Shown: positions 1-9,028 of the stretch, in pieces
How the letters are laid out: the number at the start of each line of letters is the position of its first letter
How positions within the stretch are numbered: position 1 is the first letter of the stretch
Source of the DNA: Pantoea eucrina
GTDB lineage: Bacteria > Pseudomonadota > Gammaproteobacteria > Enterobacterales > Enterobacteriaceae
Reading direction: 5' to 3'
NCBI RefSeq assembly: GCF_002095385.1
Contig: NZ_MIPP01000012.1
Coordinates: 20,078-84,077 of the forward strand
DNA: 64,000 nucleotides
The notes under the pieces: generated by a model
Told to the model about the DNA's origin: nothing
Seen by the model: the letters and a program-made list of their open reading frames with translations, nothing else
Database searches by the model: none
Made by a program: the position numbers and the translations under genes

Positions 1-446
1 TTAATGAGCTGGTTAAGGCGCAGCTGCTGGATCTGAAAGATTACAAAGGCGGCAGCGTGACCTGGCACGATCCCTGCTACCTCGGCCGCTACAACGGTGA
101 ATATGCATCACCGCGTGAACTGCTGGCGGAGCTGGGGATCAAACTCAGCGAAATGGACCGCTCCGGTTTCCGCTCACGCTGCTGCGGCGGCGGTGGCGGT
201 GCGCCGATTACGGATATTCCGGGGGAGCGGCGCATCGCTGACATGCGGATGGAGGATGCAAAACAGACCGGCGCAGAGCTGATTGCCGTTGGCTGCCAGC
301 AGTGTACCGCGATGCTGGAAGGTGTCGTCGGGCCGCGTCCGGAGGTCAAAGATATCGCTGAACTGGTGGCGGAAGCCCTCAGCGAACCGAAAAAACCGCT
401 GCCGGCGAAGCTGCGCGAGCGCCAAATTGCTGTGGAGGTGATCTGA
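1..446 (+). CDS. dgcB: Dimethylglycine demethylase iron-sulfur subunit DgcB, 3' part
   Basis: Only the C-terminal ~147 residues are present; the frame is open from base 3 back past the window start. It contains a cysteine-rich CCG domain of the heterodisulfide-reductase type: HDPCYLGRYN, then CCGGGGG, then a later GCQQC. Such CCG domains bind Fe-S clusters and pass electrons. Together with the adjacent ETF genes and gbcAB this indicates the DgcB subunit that oxidises dimethylglycine to sarcosine in the cytoplasm. The stop overlaps the next start (TGATG), so translation is coupled to etfA. A GTG at 57 is internal and is not the real start. The family assignment is firm; the substrate is inferred from the neighbours. 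Confidence 0.85.
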   Translation, partial: NELVKAQLLDLKDYKGGSVTWHDPCYLGRYNGEYASPRELLAELGIKLSEMDRSGFRSRCCGGGGGAPITDIPGERRIADMRMEDAKQTGAELIAVGCQQCTAMLEGVVGPRPEVKDIAELVAEALSEPKKPLPAKLRERQIAVEVI

Positions 447-1684
447 TGGAAACCCCTGTACGCCGCGATCCGCGTCTTGAGTGGATTGCCCGCAACCGGC
501 TGCATCCGCAGCATGCAGAGCTGATGCAGCCGGTGCAGGAGAGCCGCGGCCCGTCCGGGCTGCTGCGTAAAAATCCGCACGCCGTCGGCTTTACCGGACC
601 CAACGGACTGAAGCGCATCGATCGCGAGAACGTTAACGCGTTTTCCCAGCTCTCCGGCCGGCGCAGCGCCGGCACGCCGCACGTCGCTGAGCTGCCGCTG
701 CACCGCGTGGCGCAGCCGGATTACTGCGTGGCGGCGGTGCTGGATATGACCGGCGGCCGCCTGACCAGCCACGATCGCGACGTGCTGGGGCAGGCGCATC
801 AGCTGGTGCGTGATGCTGGCGGTGCTGGCGTGGTCGTGGCCGTGGTATTTGGTGAGCATCGTGAAGAGAACTTTGCCACCGCGGGCGCTGACCGGCTGCT
901 CCACTTCAGCGGCGAACACTATGAGGGTTACAGCCCGGAGCAGCGCATCCATGCGCTGATGGCGGCAGAAAACGAACTGGCACCGCGCTTCTGGCTGTTT
1001 CCGGACAGTGTTGCCGGAGGCTTTGAGCTGGGCTGTCGCTTTGCCGCACGCTGCGGGGAGCGACCCGCCACGCAGGTGTGGCGCATTGAGGGTGAAAGCT
1101 GCATCAGCCGGGCGGCGGGCGGCAGCGCCGATATTACGCATCCGGTTGCGCGCGTCATGCTGCTGACCGCAGAGTGCGCCGATCCGGTGGATGAGACCCG
1201 CCATGAAGCGCTGCCGGTGAGCGTCGGGCTGCGAAGCATTGGCGCTGCGCGCATTACCGACTGCGGACTGATGCCGGTCGATCCGGCAGCGGTGCCGCTG
1301 GGCGAGGCGGAGTTTATTCTGTCTGCCGGTAACGGCGTCAGCGACTGGGCGCAGTTTCACGCTACCGCAGAGAGTCTGGGAGCGACCGAAGGCGCCAGCC
1401 GCGTGGCCGTGGATAATGGCCATATGCCGCGTTTCCGGCAGGTGGGTGCTACCGGCACCTGGGTGACGGCGCGGGTCTATCTGGCGGTGGGCATCTCCGG
1501 CGCGGTGCAGCATCTGCAGGGGATTGCGCAGTGCGACCGGGTTATCGCCATTAATACCGATCCCGGCTGCGATATGGTCAGCCGCGCGTCGCTGAGCGTG
1601 ATTGGCGACAGCGATGCGATCCTGGCTGAACTGGCGCGTCTGGCGCGCGCCTGGCGTAATAAGGAGCTTAACCATGCAGCATAA
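446..1684 (+). CDS. etfA: Electron transfer flavoprotein alpha subunit (DgcAB-associated)
   Basis: This 412-residue FixB/EtfA-type protein has the FAD-binding C-terminal domain: TGTWVTARVYLAVGISGAVQH followed by VIAINTDPGCDM, close to the usual GISGAiQH and AINkD motifs. The N-terminal ~70 residues (many Arg/Pro) extend beyond a classical EtfA, as in ETF alpha proteins encoded next to betaine/dimethylglycine demethylases. It should accept electrons from dimethylglycine oxidation together with the beta subunit. The start overlaps the dgcB stop and the end overlaps the etfB start by 11 bases, indicating one operon. Family is certain; the pathway role comes from context. Confidence 0.88.
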   Translation: METPVRRDPRLEWIARNRLHPQHAELMQPVQESRGPSGLLRKNPHAVGFTGPNGLKRIDRENVNAFSQLSGRRSAGTPHVAELPLHRVAQPDYCVAAVLDMTGGRLTSHDRDVLGQAHQLVRDAGGAGVVVAVVFGEHREENFATAGADRLLHFSGEHYEGYSPEQRIHALMAAENELAPRFWLFPDSVAGGFELGCRFAARCGERPATQVWRIEGESCISRAAGGSADITHPVARVMLLTAECADPVDETRHEALPVSVGLRSIGAARITDCGLMPVDPAAVPLGEAEFILSAGNGVSDWAQFHATAESLGATEGASRVAVDNGHMPRFRQVGATGTWVTARVYLAVGISGAVQHLQGIAQCDRVIAINTDPGCDMVSRASLSVIGDSDAILAELARLARAWRNKELNHAA

Positions 1685-2465
1685 AGCACACCACAGCGGC
1701 TGCCGCATTACGGCGCTGATATCCATCGGACTCCATCCCGAGTCGGGCAGGGCACGCCGCGCCGGGCAGGATGCGCGTGCGGTAGAGATGGGGCTGGCGC
1801 TGGCTTCCGGCGATCTGGAGCTTCTTCACGCCGGCGATCCGCACAACGCGGCGCTGCGCAGCTATGCGGGCATGGGCGTTGAGACGCTGCGCGTGCTGCC
1901 GATGACAGAGCAGGGCGATGCGGTGGCGGTGCTGAGTCACTATCTTAAGCAGGATCACCCGGATGTGATCCTCACCGGCGGCCGGGCGGAGCGCGGCGAG
2001 TCATCCGGTATGCTGCCTTTTCTGCTGGCAGAAGCGCTGGAGATCCCGGTAGTGGTCGGCGTGGCGGAGATTGTCAGCCTGAACGGCACCGATGCTGAAG
2101 TGCTGCAGGCGCTGCCGCGCGGTCAGCGGCGTCTGCTGCGTGTGGCGCTGCCGTTTATCGCCAGCGTGGACATGGCCGCCGCCGCGCCGCGCCAGAGCGC
2201 GTTTGGCCCGGCAAACCGGGCAGAGATCACCACCGTTGCGGGCGTGGACGTGCCGGATACAGCGATGGCAGCCTGGGAGATAGCGCCGGCGCGTAAGCGG
2301 CCGAAGCGGCTGAAAAAAGTGAAAGCGAAAACGGCGGCGGATCGCTTTAAAGCGGCCACGGCGAAGTCACAGAGCGAAGGTGGCAAAGTGCTGCAGAATA
2401 AACCGGTGAATGAGATGGCGCAGGCGGTCTTTGATCTGCTGCTGGAGGAGGGCGTGATCCGCTAG
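1674..2465 (+). CDS. etfB: Electron transfer flavoprotein beta subunit (DgcAB-associated)
   Basis: This 263-residue protein has the adenine-nucleotide-binding fold of EtfB/FixA; a conserved stretch is DHPDVILTGGRAERGESSGMLPF-like around residues 90-115 with downstream VPVVVGVAE. ATG 1674 was chosen over an upstream in-frame ATG at 1602 because AAGGAG lies about 7 nt before it and the longer form would run far into etfA. The C-terminus is Lys-rich (residues ~205-225). It is the last gene of the operon and is followed by a strong terminator shared with convergent gbcA. Confidence 0.87.
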   Translation: MQHKAHHSGCRITALISIGLHPESGRARRAGQDARAVEMGLALASGDLELLHAGDPHNAALRSYAGMGVETLRVLPMTEQGDAVAVLSHYLKQDHPDVILTGGRAERGESSGMLPFLLAEALEIPVVVGVAEIVSLNGTDAEVLQALPRGQRRLLRVALPFIASVDMAAAAPRQSAFGPANRAEITTVAGVDVPDTAMAAWEIAPARKRPKRLKKVKAKTAADRFKAATAKSQSEGGKVLQNKPVNEMAQAVFDLLLEEGVIR

Positions 2466-2483
2466 CTGTGCGCCTGAACAATA

Positions 2484-2524
2484 AAAAACCCGGCTGGCGG
2501 TTAACGACGCCAGCCGGGTTTTCT
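2484..2524. terminator. Bidirectional intrinsic terminator between etfB and gbcA
   Basis: A perfect 11-bp stem CCCGGCTGGCG / CGCCAGCCGGG (2489-2499 and 2508-2518) with an 8-nt loop is preceded by an A run and followed by TTTTCT. It can therefore stop transcription from both directions at this convergent junction. Confidence 0.92.
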
Positions 2525-2533
2525 GTTATCAGG

Positions 2534-3799
2534 TCAGCCTTTTACGTTTTTAAGCACGGTTTCACTGTACCAGTCGATAAAGTTAATCACGCCAAATTCA
2601 TAGGTTTCTGAATAGGGGCCAGGCTGATAGCCGATCGAGTTGATGCCGCGCTGGTTCTCTTCGCCCAGAACGCGATCCTGCTCGTTGGTGGCGTCCCAGA
2701 CGGTGCGCAGACGCTCCGGATCGTAATCGATACCGGCCACCGCGTCTTTATGCACAAACCATTTTGTCGTCACCATCGTCTCCTGCGCGGAGATTGGCAG
2801 CACGCGGAACACGATAAAGTGATCGCTTTGCATATGGTTCCACGAGTTGGGCAGGTGCAGAATACGCATCGATCCCTGATAGTGGCTGGTAAAACGGCCC
2901 AGCAGCCGGGTGCAGCCCTCACGACCATCAATGGTCATGACTTTGGTGCCCTCTTTCAGCGGCATACGCACAATCCGGTTGCGCAGACCAAAGCTCTGAT
3001 GGCGATGCGGAATACCCTGCTCATCCCACAGCGCCGCCTGCTTGTTGTAGTAGTCATGGAAACTCTGCGGCGCGCGCGGATCGTTGGTGTCGTCCCACTC
3101 CAGCAGGCTGTTCAGCAGTTCCGGATGGCTGCCGGCGCAGTGGTAGCACTCGCGGTTATTCTCCAGCACCAGTTTCCAGTTGGCTTTTTCATACATATGG
3201 GACTCTGCCGCCAGCTTGGTGTTGTCCACATCATAGGGTTCCATATACTCCGCCAGCGTGGCCAGAAACTCATCGAAGTCAGACTCCGGCGGCGTCTCTG
3301 CGAGGCAGATAAAGATAAACCCGCCGGCGGTTTTACAGTGCGCTTTTTTCAGGCCGTGCTGCTTCATGTCAAATGACTGATTCATCTCTGAACCGGCGAA
3401 GAGCAGGTTGCCCTTTAAATCGTACGTCCACTGGTGGTAGGGACAGACCAGATTGGCCACCTTGCCGCGCTCCTTTGAGCAGAGGCGCGAGCCGCGATGG
3501 CGACAGGTGTTGTGAAACGCGTTGATGTTGCCCTCTGCATCGCGCAGAACCAGCACCGGGTTCTGTCCGACCTCAAGCGTAAAATAGTCACCCTTTTTCG
3601 GGATTTCGCTGCTCATGCCGGCAAACAGCCACTCTTTCTGAAACACCTCCTCCATATCAATGCGAAACAGAGTCGGGTCATTATAGAGCGCCTGCGGCAG
3701 CGAATAGTTGGGCTGGCGTTTTTCGAGCAGATCCTGCATGCGGTCGCTCGCATCGACAAGGCTTGTACAGGTGATATTCAGCAGATCGTTGTGGCTCAT
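2534..3799 (-). CDS. gbcA: Glycine betaine monooxygenase, Rieske oxygenase subunit GbcA
   Basis: This 421-residue Rieske non-heme iron oxygenase has the [2Fe-2S] motif C99-R-H101 and C119-PY-H122. The mononuclear iron site follows around residues 214-226 (NRECYHCAGSH, with H220 and H225 as likely ligands). GbcA/GbcB converts glycine betaine to dimethylglycine plus formaldehyde; the matching reductase is divergent at 4159. The gene converges on the dgcB-etfAB operon. The SD is weak (AGAAGAG). Full length and all cofactor residues are present, so it should be active. Naming as GbcA rather than a stachydrine or carnitine oxygenase rests on the dgc/etf neighbours. Confidence 0.9.
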   Translation of the reverse strand: MSHNDLLNITCTSLVDASDRMQDLLEKRQPNYSLPQALYNDPTLFRIDMEEVFQKEWLFAGMSSEIPKKGDYFTLEVGQNPVLVLRDAEGNINAFHNTCRHRGSRLCSKERGKVANLVCPYHQWTYDLKGNLLFAGSEMNQSFDMKQHGLKKAHCKTAGGFIFICLAETPPESDFDEFLATLAEYMEPYDVDNTKLAAESHMYEKANWKLVLENNRECYHCAGSHPELLNSLLEWDDTNDPRAPQSFHDYYNKQAALWDEQGIPHRHQSFGLRNRIVRMPLKEGTKVMTIDGREGCTRLLGRFTSHYQGSMRILHLPNSWNHMQSDHFIVFRVLPISAQETMVTTKWFVHKDAVAGIDYDPERLRTVWDATNEQDRVLGEENQRGINSIGYQPGPYSETYEFGVINFIDWYSETVLKNVKG

Positions 3800-4158
3800 A
3801 ATGTTGCTCTTCTCGCGCGGTTGAAAAGGGAGTGGTTCGCGCCCGACAGGCGCAGCCGGATATCAACAAAACCGGACTTCCGCCTTACCGGAAGCCCATA
3901 AGATCGCTACGGATTACAGACATGCTGCACCGGTCCGGCGCCCGTCAATGTTCTGCCAGCGACATAAATCCCCTCTATTAAAGACGCGCGTGCAGAATTT
4001 CCTGCGGATGTGGTTTTTTCAGGCATTTCCGTGTCGCGCATAACTAAATGCTGTGGCGGGGTTACACGGAGAATCGCAGTTTCTGGCTCAAAAGCCTGTG
4101 GTTATCCATGCGTCGATACAGGCAATTGATCACTCCAATCCTGACGGGAATGAAATGT
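3800..4158. promoter_or_regulatory. gbcA/gbcB divergent promoter region
   Basis: This is a 359-bp intergenic region between divergent gbcA and gbcB with no credible gene. Both promoters must lie here. In pseudomonads an AraC-type regulator (GbdR) controls these genes, but I could not identify a specific site. Confidence 0.6.
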
Positions 4159-5286
4159 ATGACAGAGAGAAATATCACGGTACTGAATACCAATGCTTTT
4201 GAGCCTGTCACCACGCAGACCTGGACCAATGGCCGTCATGCGGTGCGGTGCGTTAAGGTCATACAGGAAACCTGGGACGTGAAAACCTTCTGCTTTATGG
4301 CGGAGCAGCCGGTGATGTTCTTCTTTAAGCCGGGGCAGTTTGTCACGCTGGAGCTGATGATTGAGGGGCAGACCGTGTTTCGCTCCTACACCATCTCCAG
4401 CTCTCCCTCGGTGCCGTATAGCTTTTCGATCACGGTAAAACAGGTGCCGGGCGGCGTGGTATCTAACTGGCTGCACGCGAATATGCGCGAAGGCATGGAT
4501 CTGGCGGTACACGGCCCGGTAGGGCAGTTTAACTGCATCGATTATCCCGGCGATAAGGCGCTGTTTCTCTCCGGCGGCGTTGGCATTACGCCGATGATGT
4601 CGATGGTGCGCTGGTATTTTGACACTAACGCTGATGTAGACATGGTGTTTGTGCACAGCGCCCGCACGCCGGAAGATATTATTTTCCGCCGCGATCTGGA
4701 GAATATGACGGCGCGTATTCCTAACTTCAAACTGAGCATCATCTGCGAACGCTATGAATCAGGACAATACTGGGCAGGCTTTCGCGGCTTTCTGAACCAC
4801 GCCATGCTGCAGATGATCGCGCCTGATTTTATGGAGCGGGAGATCTTCTGCTGCGGACCGACGCCCTATATGCGCGCGGTGAAAGCGATTCTGGAAAACG
4901 TCGGCTACGATATGGCGCACTACCATGAAGAGTCGTTTGGTGCCACGCCGGAGGTGGTACAGGAGCAGGTGGTGCAGGAGGCGGAAGAAGCGGCCGAACT
5001 GGCCGACGCGCTCTGCAGTTCCGAGCTGCTGACCGTGGCGTTTACGCAGAGTGATAAGAGCGTGAAAATTGCGCCGGGTGAAACCGTTCACGCCGCCGCT
5101 GCCAAGCTGGGCCTGCATATCCCGAAAGCGTGCGGCATGGGGATCTGCGGCACCTGCAAGGTGAAGTGCCTGGAAGGTGAGGTTGAGATGAACCACAACG
5201 GCGGCATTACCGACGAGGATGCCGAAGAGGGCTATATCCTCTCCTGCTGCAGCGTGCCGAAAGGCAATGTGGTCGTGGAATTCTGA
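4159..5286 (+). CDS. gbcB: Glycine betaine monooxygenase, ferredoxin reductase subunit GbcB
   Basis: This 375-residue hybrid reductase has an FAD-binding barrel with RSYTISS near residue 75, an NAD-binding domain with GGVGITPMMSM near 140 and CCGPTPYM near 235, and a C-terminal plant-type [2Fe-2S] ferredoxin domain (CGMGICGTC plus a distal CC). It transfers electrons from NAD(P)H to GbcA. ATG 4159 was preferred to in-frame ATGs at 4048 and 4150 because homologous reductases start close to this point and GGGA lies upstream. It is divergent from gbcA and ends in a strong terminator. Confidence 0.9.
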   Translation: MTERNITVLNTNAFEPVTTQTWTNGRHAVRCVKVIQETWDVKTFCFMAEQPVMFFFKPGQFVTLELMIEGQTVFRSYTISSSPSVPYSFSITVKQVPGGVVSNWLHANMREGMDLAVHGPVGQFNCIDYPGDKALFLSGGVGITPMMSMVRWYFDTNADVDMVFVHSARTPEDIIFRRDLENMTARIPNFKLSIICERYESGQYWAGFRGFLNHAMLQMIAPDFMEREIFCCGPTPYMRAVKAILENVGYDMAHYHEESFGATPEVVQEQVVQEAEEAAELADALCSSELLTVAFTQSDKSVKIAPGETVHAAAAKLGLHIPKACGMGICGTCKVKCLEGEVEMNHNGGITDEDAEEGYILSCCSVPKGNVVVEF

Positions 5287-5311
5287 CCCGCCGCGCACCG
5301 ACGGAAAGCAA

Positions 5312-5345
5312 AAAGCCAGATGTCAGCTGACATCTGGCTTTTTTA
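5312..5345 (+). terminator. Intrinsic terminator after gbcB
   Basis: A perfect 26-nt palindrome (5314-5339, arms AGCCAGATGTCAG and its complement) is followed by a run of six T. The A-rich left flank means it may also work for leftward transcription leaving the tRNA gene. Confidence 0.92.
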
Positions 5346-5348
5346 ATC

Positions 5349-5424
5349 TGGCTCCTCTGACTGGACTCGAACCAGTGACATACGGATTAACAGTCCGCCG
5401 TTCTACCGACTGAACTACAGAGGA
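5349..5424 (-). tRNA. asnT-like: tRNA-Asn (GTT), copy 1
   Basis: This 76-nt gene on the minus strand begins TCCTCTG and ends with an encoded CCA (TGG at 5349-5351 on the plus strand). The acceptor stem TCCTCTG/CAGAGGA pairs fully. The anticodon loop reads CTGTTAA, giving anticodon GTT, and the T loop is GGTTCGAGTCC. It is identical to the copy at 6615-6690. A tRNA-Asn next to mtfA is also seen in Escherichia coli. Confidence 0.97.
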
Positions 5425-5698
5425 ATTGTGTTTCGGCGCGCATAATAATCAACTCTCCGGCGGCTGTCAAAACGTGATTTAGTGCCCGCCGGTTGTTTGC
5501 TGCTTCCTGCAGCAACCTGCTGGTTTTGTCAGCATCTGCCGCTGCCTGACACCCTGCGAAAAGGCCGTTTTTTGCAGAAATAGACTTATCTCTCAAGCCG
5601 TTACGCTTATCACTCCGCCTTGCATTCTGGTTATGGCTGCTACACTTGATGCTGTTCACCTGAGCCAGATTACCTCTTCGCTGAAAAAGGAGCGCGTT

Positions 5699-6556
5699 AT
5701 GACCGATCGTCCAGAAAATCCGCAGCAGGCGCAGCAGCAGCAGTGGCCCGGCAGCTTTCGCGAGATGCAGCCGGTGCCCGATCACGGCGAAACCAGCTAT
5801 CAGGGCAGCGGCCGGCTGAAAGGCAAAACCGCGATTATCACCGGCGGCGACTCCGGTATTGGCCGCGCAGTGGCCATCGCTTACGCCCGTGAAGGCGCCG
5901 ACGTGGTCATCTCCTACCTGGATGAACACGAAGATGCAAAAGATACCGCGCAGCTGGTGGAAGCTGCCGGGCAGCAGGCGCTGCTGATCGCGGGTGATAT
6001 TATGCAGGCGGAACACTGCCGCAGCATCGTGGCGCAGACGGCGGACCGTTTTGGCAAAATTGATATTGTGGTCAACAACGCCGCTTTCCAGATGACGCGC
6101 GACTCGCTGGATGAGATTGATGATGATGAGTTTGACCGCACGATGAAAACCAATCTCTATGCGATGTTCTACATCTGTAAAGCCGCGGTACCGCATATGC
6201 CAGCCGGCAGCTCCATTATTAACACCGCGTCAGTCAACGCCGATCAGCCAAAACCAAAACTGATTGCCTACTCGGCCACCAAAGCCGCCATCATTAACTT
6301 TTCCGGCAGCCTTGCCGCGCTGCTGGCGGATAAGGGCATTCGTGCCAACGCGGTCGCACCGGGACCTATCTGGACGCCGCTGATCCCTGCCACTATGCCG
6401 CCGCAGCAGGTCGAAAGTTTTGGCAGCCAGGTGCCGCTGCAGCGTATGGGGCAGCCCGCTGAGCTGGCCTCTTCTTATGTCATGCTGGCCAGCGACGAAG
6501 CCAGCTATATCTCAGGGGCAACCATTGCCGTAACCGGCGGGGTAGCGGTGATTTAA
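5699..6556 (+). CDS. SDR-family NAD(P)-dependent oxidoreductase (YghA-like)
   Basis: This 285-residue classical short-chain dehydrogenase has the cofactor motif TGGDSGIGRAVA (residues ~48-60), NNAAF near 120 and a catalytic YSATK preceded by the active-site Ser of SSIINTASV. The C-terminal GGVAVI is typical. A Gln-rich N-terminal extension (about 40 residues before the Rossmann fold) matches the YghA/YhxC/YhdF subgroup. The substrate is unknown; stress-related aldehyde or alcohol oxidation is only a guess. ATG 5699 has AAGGAG about 8 nt upstream. It is a single-gene unit with its own terminator, sandwiched between two tRNA-Asn genes. Confidence 0.87.
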   Translation: MTDRPENPQQAQQQQWPGSFREMQPVPDHGETSYQGSGRLKGKTAIITGGDSGIGRAVAIAYAREGADVVISYLDEHEDAKDTAQLVEAAGQQALLIAGDIMQAEHCRSIVAQTADRFGKIDIVVNNAAFQMTRDSLDEIDDDEFDRTMKTNLYAMFYICKAAVPHMPAGSSIINTASVNADQPKPKLIAYSATKAAIINFSGSLAALLADKGIRANAVAPGPIWTPLIPATMPPQQVESFGSQVPLQRMGQPAELASSYVMLASDEASYISGATIAVTGGVAVI

Positions 6557-6572
6557 CGCCGGCGCAGACAGC

Positions 6573-6607
6573 AAAAAGCCCGCTCAGGTTTCCCTGAGCG
6601 GGCTTTT
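6573..6607 (+). terminator. Intrinsic terminator after the SDR gene
   Basis: A 15-bp stem AAAAGCCCGCTCAGG / CCTGAGCGGGCTTTT with a TTTC loop, flanked by A and T runs. It is probably bidirectional and also ends the minus-strand tRNA transcript. Confidence 0.92.
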
Positions 6608-6614
6608 CTAATTC

Positions 6615-6690
6615 TGGCTCCTCTGACTGGACTCGAACCAGTGACATACGGATTAACAGTCCGCCGTTCTACCGACTGAACTACAGAGGA
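6615..6690 (-). tRNA. tRNA-Asn (GTT), copy 2
   Basis: A 76-nt sequence identical to the gene at 5349-5424, with anticodon GTT and encoded CCA. The two copies lie in the same orientation 1.27 kb apart and form a perfect direct repeat around the SDR gene. Confidence 0.97.
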
Positions 6691-6793
6691 ATCGTGTGAA
6701 CGAGGCGAATAGTAGTGGCCCCGCACGAGCCTGTCAACAGCTTAAAACACAATTGCATTCAACTGGCTAGCAAAGATACAGCCCGCGCAGGGA

Positions 6794-7570
6794 TCAGGCA
6801 GATTCCGCCGCCAGTGTCGCAAGCCGGGCAGCAGGATCCTGACGGTAAAACAGCTGCAGGTGTCGATACATCGCCGGAAAGCGCTGAAGGAGCAGGTCGG
6901 GCGCAGTGAAGAAATATTCTGACAGCACAGCAAAACATTCGGCCGGATCGCTGGCTGCGTAAGGATCAAAGGTCGCGGCCTCTTCACCCGCGAGTGCCAC
7001 TTCATCGTCAATTTCCTGCATCACCTGCAGCAAATCTTTCTCCCAGCCAGCGACCTCGCGCAGCGGAATAGCGGGGATGCCGCTGGTGTAGCCGCTGCCG
7101 CGCGCGTCCAGCTTATGCGCCACTTCATGGATCACCAGGTTATAGCCTGAGAGATCGAACGCGTCGGAAATATCCAGCGCGTTGAGCACCACCGGCCCCT
7201 GCGTCCAGCTCTGCCCGGCGTGTACAGCGGGCGCCTGATGCACCAGCCCGCTCTCATCTTCCCAGCGATCATCAACCGCAAAGGGTTCAGGATAGATAAG
7301 CACGTCGTGAAAGCCATCCAGCCACTCCACGCCCAGCTTCAGCACCGGCAGGCAAAACAGCAGCGCCAGACGGGCGCTGTGCAGCGCATCCAGTTCAGTG
7401 CCCTGCAGCAGGACAAATTTTTTCTGCTGCAGAAAGCGCTGCGCCATGCCGATCAGAACGGCGTGCTCGTCATGATTAAGCAGAGAAAACACTGGCTGCC
7501 GCAGCGCCTGCGTCCAGGGCAGTTCAGCGACAGCATCGGATTTATGCGCGTTCCGGGACCATTTAAACAT
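6794..7570 (-). CDS. mtfA: Mlc titration factor A (zinc peptidase MtfA)
   Basis: This 258-residue protein aligns along its whole length with E. coli MtfA as I recall it ([20 protein letters not shown]). The zinc motif HEVAH is at residues 148-152, with a third ligand expected in the DPAECF segment. MtfA binds the repressor Mlc and so relieves repression of ptsG, and it has aminopeptidase activity. ATG 7570 gives the family length; the longer ORF start at 7837 adds an Arg/Ser-rich stretch absent from homologues. Position next to tRNA-Asn is conserved. Confidence 0.95.
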   Translation of the reverse strand: MFKWSRNAHKSDAVAELPWTQALRQPVFSLLNHDEHAVLIGMAQRFLQQKKFVLLQGTELDALHSARLALLFCLPVLKLGVEWLDGFHDVLIYPEPFAVDDRWEDESGLVHQAPAVHAGQSWTQGPVVLNALDISDAFDLSGYNLVIHEVAHKLDARGSGYTSGIPAIPLREVAGWEKDLLQVMQEIDDEVALAGEEAATFDPYAASDPAECFAVLSEYFFTAPDLLLQRFPAMYRHLQLFYRQDPAARLATLAAESA

Positions 7571-7754
7571 CGCAGCGCCTGTAAAAGGAGAGAAGGAGTG
7601 CCGACGGGACAGAATGTGCCAGACGTCAAACCCGTTATTCAACCTGTTAGCCGGGACGGTGTCTGTGATTGCGCTTGCAAAGTGAAAAGCAAAAAAAAGC
7701 GGGGCGGGGCGTAAGCGCCTCTTCCGGTGGGCAGAAGAGGCGCAGGGCGCATGC

Positions 7755-8444
7755 TCAGAGCGATCGGCTTTCGCGCAGAACGCGCTCAAATTCAATGACC
7801 CAGACCCAGGGGTTAACCTCCCAGCTGGTCGCGCCATACTGTTTTTGCCACGCTTTGCGATACGCCTCTTTGGGCGACTCTGAATTCATATTCATGGTAA
7901 AGAAGTTGTTCAGGAAGTGCGAGTCCGTCTGAACGCCCTCTGCCATGATGTCATCCTCGCTGATATCCTGGATTTTTTCAGCCCGGATCGCGGTGATGGT
8001 CAGATCGATGCGGCTTGCCCAGCGCGGCATGTGAATGGCCGTCTGCCAGCCAAACTGCTCCGCGTCCTGCAGATCGTCCTCCAGCTGACCAAACTCGTTG
8101 CTGTCAGCACGATACTGGCAGAAGTCGGGATGGCGAAACAGCTGGGGATCGCGATCGTACTCTGCAAGCTGCGCTTCCGGCACAATCGGGCCGCGCCAGG
8201 TTTCGCGTACCCACAGGCGATCGCCAACCTGCCCGAAGGGACAGTGCGCGCTGATATCGGACATCGACATCAGTTTGTAGCCGTGAAGATGATTCGCACT
8301 GACATCAAACGCATGAACGCCTTCATGGTGGTCCTGTCCTGGACCAAATGCCTGCGTTTTCATAATGCGTCGGGTCTGTGTTTGCTGGCCAACCAGCAGG
8401 GCGCGAACCCGCTGTTCGGAAAAAAGAATCGGCCGTTCTTTCAT
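7755..8444 (-). CDS. Phage-type protein of unknown function (ASCH/morphogenetic-like)
   Basis: This 229-residue protein begins [19 protein letters not shown] and contains [14 protein letters not shown] and a C-terminal [12 protein letters not shown]. These are hallmarks of a family widespread in lambdoid and enterobacterial prophages, sometimes called morphogenetic protein and resembling ASCH RNA-binding folds. No other phage genes adjoin it, so it is a lone cargo gene. SD AGAGG precedes ATG 8444. The cellular role is unknown. A 10-bp inverted repeat (7715-7743) lies downstream but lacks an immediate T run. Confidence 0.7.
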   Translation of the reverse strand: MKERPILFSEQRVRALLVGQQTQTRRIMKTQAFGPGQDHHEGVHAFDVSANHLHGYKLMSMSDISAHCPFGQVGDRLWVRETWRGPIVPEAQLAEYDRDPQLFRHPDFCQYRADSNEFGQLEDDLQDAEQFGWQTAIHMPRWASRIDLTITAIRAEKIQDISEDDIMAEGVQTDSHFLNNFFTMNMNSESPKEAYRKAWQKQYGATSWEVNPWVWVIEFERVLRESRSL

Positions 8445-9028
8445 TTTTTACCTCTTGTTATATCACGAACCCGGAAAGCGTTGACGTTACATCCTGTACA
8501 GGACGAGACCCTTAGCATAAAGGTTTCAAACAAATTTGCTTAATAATTTGTCACCTGATAATCAGGCGTTCCCTTCCTGTTCCGGTATTAAAAAAACATC
8601 CAGGCAAAAAGTGGGGTGCAGATCGCTTAACGTACCGGCGAAATGCGGAAATTTCCCCTATACAGTACGTTATAACGGCCAAAATAGAAATATTTTCAGA
8701 CTATTTCACCTTTTTCTCCGCTAATAACTGGCTATCTGTCAGCGAAGAGTGACCGCTTAAATTCCCCGCGCACTGGCATCGCGGTTAAGCGCGACACATA
8801 AACTATGTTAACTAAATCTGACGATAGTCAAACGTCATAAGGAAAAGCTGAAAACAAAAAGGCTACTGGGCAAGCGGGCTTAACAACGCTATAACATGAT
8901 CAGGATCGCAGATTTTTCCCTCTCACCCCAAAAATGCTGTAAGAAAAGTGTCATGACCTGCCCGCTAAGATAGGGCTGAGTCTGAAGAGCTCCCGCCGCG
9001 CACCACATGTCATAACAGGAGAAACATC
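8445..9028. other. 584-bp intergenic region
   Basis: This spacer holds the promoter of the phage-type gene and that of yedJ. I see a 12-nt palindrome TCCTGTACAGGA at 8492-8503 and no convincing gene. A 62-codon frame at 8536 has no ribosome binding site or recognisable sequence. Confidence 0.5.

Noticed and set aside
89..1726. A 545-codon minus-strand open frame opposite etfA
   Set aside because: It is antisense to well-conserved dgcB/etfA/etfB, has no family features and is the open frame expected opposite high-GC coding sequence.
8492..8503. Palindrome TCCTGTACAGGA as an SOS or MlrA-type box
   Set aside because: It lacks CTG-N10-CAG spacing and has a single TGTACA half-site, so it fits neither site type.
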